Under the pieces are notes generated by a model. That model had not been told where the DNA came from, ran no database searches, and saw nothing but the letters and a program-made list of their open reading frames with translations. The position numbers and the translations under genes are program-made. Shown here piece after piece: positions 61,891 to 64,000 of a stretch of DNA of 64,000 bases. Numbering within the stretch: position 1 is the stretch's first letter; every line of letters begins with the position of its first letter. The DNA is from Acanthaster planci. Taxonomy: Eukaryota; Echinodermata; Asteroidea; Valvatida; Acanthasteridae. Where the stretch lies: assembly GCF_001949145.1 (NCBI RefSeq), contig NW_019091380.1:2088185-2152184 (forward strand), read 5' to 3'.

Positions 61891-63976
61891 ATGGCATCTT
61901 TCAAACCCACGGTTCTTCAAGCCAAGTCGAAGCTGGCACCCATTTCTTCCAGGGTCAATCAAAATTCTGAAATGACGCGCAGAAAGAGCTCAACCGAGAC
62001 GCCAAAAAACAGCTGTAGTGCGCCAGCACACAACCAACGACCAGCAACACGCATTGATCTGGGACGCCGTGTTGCGAATGGTGGGGATGTGACGGGTCAT
62101 GCACGAAACAGGTGAGCTTCAATGCGTTGGATGGCGGAGAAAATTGTCCCCACACCAAATTGAAAGAAAGGAGTGCCAATAGTTGTAAAACTTGCTTCAA
62201 AATTTTAGAAGAAATATTTTATTTTAATAATTGAAGCCTTGAAGTTGAAGGGGCTGGCGTTTACCCTAAACTGTGGGGTTGGTTATGTTCATCATCCACC
62301 ACGCTTTCACAAATGTAGGGCACTGGGAGTGAGGCAGATGATGAGCTCCACAGTTCTTGGGGTAGCTGGGCATTGGTTTTGATCTCAAGTCTTGTTTACT
62401 GCTCAGTTTAAACAATTTTGGATATAATTTCTTGTGAAAACATTGAAAAAAATCAAACAGTTTAACATTAAATGCAATACATTTGTGATTTTCAAATGTA
62501 TCTTTGTTTTGTTTCTTTAATGGGGGGTTTGTTTTGTTTTTGTTTGGGTTTTGCTGAGCTGTTTACTTTCAACTTTATCGTGGTAGTTATGGCACTTTAG
62601 ACTACATGTAGATGCTGTCTACTTCTATTACTCTAAACTGGACCACTGGAAACAGAAACCAGACCATTCTGTAGCAAATGGATCACAGTCTATATCTCCC
62701 GTTTATAAAAATCCTCTAGGGCTGTAAATCTACCCCCCAAAAAACGAGGTCTTTAGAAAGTAAAAATAAGATTTGACTGAAAATTTTTGAAAGAAAAATT
62801 TGACAATTGTCGCGGGGCTTAAACCAAGGTTCACATGCTTACTGGGAGCATACATGTACATATTGAATAAGCTGCTGCAGGACCATGATAGCCTACGGGA
62901 AACTGAACTGAATACATTGATTGGTCATGTAAAGTGCTTTAAATAATTGATTCACAACTCACCACATGGTTTCTGCAACCAAAGCCACTACATAAGAAAA
63001 GAAAATTGCCTGAAGTGAATTATTAATCGTCTCCTGCTGTGTAAAAAGGCATGGTTACTAATACATGTACACTAAGCCATCTTTTGCATTGTGAGTTGTG
63101 TGAAAAGATTGCAAAACACTATTCTGTCCAGCAAAAGATAAAATTACTTGTCAAAAACTATAATTTTTTTAAGTATTAGTGTTAGCACAATTTTGATATT
63201 TAACACATTGATTTTTTTTTCTCCGAAGACCTAATTCCTTCAAACTTGTAGCTGATGATCACACGGATAAGGATTTGCAGGCAAATGACAGAGGACAGGA
63301 TGTGCGATTCATTGATGTGCCATCTGAAGATGGCACATCTGGACAGTCAGACTCAAAATGCCAAACCGTGTCACCTCAAGAAATTGTAAGTGAAGAGGCA
63401 ACGGTTTGGCACTGCTTACTAACCCGTATGTAATGCTTACAAATTCAGTTGAAATTCAATTTTAATTTTTGATGCACTTCGTTCTGATTCCATCCAAAAG
63501 TCCCTCAGTGTAGCTTCAACAAACAGAAAGGCCACAGAAAGGTTTTATACTCCTCCCACCGCGCATTCCTTTTTAATAAACCAATTTTGGCACCCAAACT
63601 AATTTGAGCACAGGATCTGCCCTGGACATTGACTGCATATTGCACACAGAGTCAAACTTTCTTCATTGTTTGCATGCAAGGTAACGCAACCCTGAATTTG
63701 TTGAGAAATTCGCTGAAAATTAGAATTCATTGGGAAAAAAGTAAGAAAATTTGAAGTATGAAATTATAACCAGGTGATGGTGCAAACTTAAAAATGAAGT
63801 TGAACACATTTTGGTCTGTCTTGGTTGAAGTGTTTTATAGTCACATTCAAGATGAAACTCTAATAGTTATTTTAATCTTGCCGCAGCTTGAAATGAGCCA
63901 AGAGTCCAAGTATGCTGATGTGTATGAAGTGACTTTGCATGCATCCAATATTGGCACAGTTCCGAACTTAGAGAAG
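61891..63976 (+). CDS. Unrecognised gene, first three coding exons (continues past right edge)
   Basis: Exons 61891-62111, 63229-63385 and 63887-63976 join in phase (AG|A giving Arg, then phase 0) at good sites: GTGAGC, a T-rich acceptor ending CCGAAG, GTAAGTG, GCCGCAG and GTATGAG. The visible part is about 156 residues. Residues 1-73 are basic and Ser/Thr/Pro-rich, starting MASFKPTVLQAKSKL and containing TRRKSSTETP, likely disordered. The second exon is acidic (ADDHTDKDLQANDRG, FIDVPSEDGTSG), and the third reads LEMSQESKYADVYEVTLHAS. The frame is open upstream to 61753 but has no earlier ATG, so 61891 is the likely start. An upstream coding exon is not excluded. I recognise no domain and assign no function. 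The absence of hydrophobic segments suggests a soluble protein. Confidence 0.55.
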
Positions 63977-64000
63977 GTATGAGAATTTCAAAGTCTTATT

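Noticed and set aside
1-64000. CRISPR arrays, bacterial operons, rRNA genes
   Set aside because: Nothing in the sequence supports any of these. The window is intron-containing nuclear DNA.

Overview
This window is eukaryotic, gene-sparse and intron-rich. It most likely comes from a marine deuterostome invertebrate, and an echinoderm fits best. That is an inference from four things: the many short ACATGTAC runs and AGGCCTAC-type words, compact exons separated by kilobase introns with many small non-autonomous repeats, the gene families present, and a 649-base run of N (32296-32944) typical of a draft assembly. I see no bacterial, organellar or viral genes.

I assembled five gene models by joining open frames at consensus splice sites with matching codon phase. 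Four are on the minus strand and one is on the plus strand. (1) 3508-12119, minus: a complete six-exon short-chain dehydrogenase of the retinol dehydrogenase 11/12 type, 335 residues. (2) 17573-33542, minus: a large multi-exon gene whose exons join in frame from start to stop. It encodes a signal peptide, an LRR N-terminal cap, at least eleven leucine-rich repeats mostly on single-repeat exons with phase-2 introns, a GCC2/GCC3-like cysteine-rich region, about eight membrane segments and a basic tail. The sequence gap lies in its first intron. (3) 38332-49622 and (4) 53643-59056, both minus: tandem paralogues of the amino acid/auxin permease (AAAP, SLC32/36/38-like) superfamily, with the same intron phases and nearly the same exon lengths. 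(5) 61891 to beyond the right edge, plus: the first three coding exons of an unrecognised gene.

The stretches between genes, and several introns, hold small mobile-element relics. There is a terminal-inverted-repeat element (33990-34873), two long foldback structures (24162-24336 and about 61020-61705), two short near-perfect hairpins (9350-9408, 33631-33694), two dispersed repeat families each with two copies in the window, a degenerate tandem array (about 29283-29760) and three weak tRNA-like (SINE-head-like) segments.

The genes do not form an obvious pathway. The item most worth following up is gene 2, an LRR ectodomain joined to a polytopic membrane module. Its repeat-per-exon architecture would let any LRR exon be skipped without losing the reading frame. 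The paralogous transporters are second, because both lack the usual AAAP helix-1 signature.
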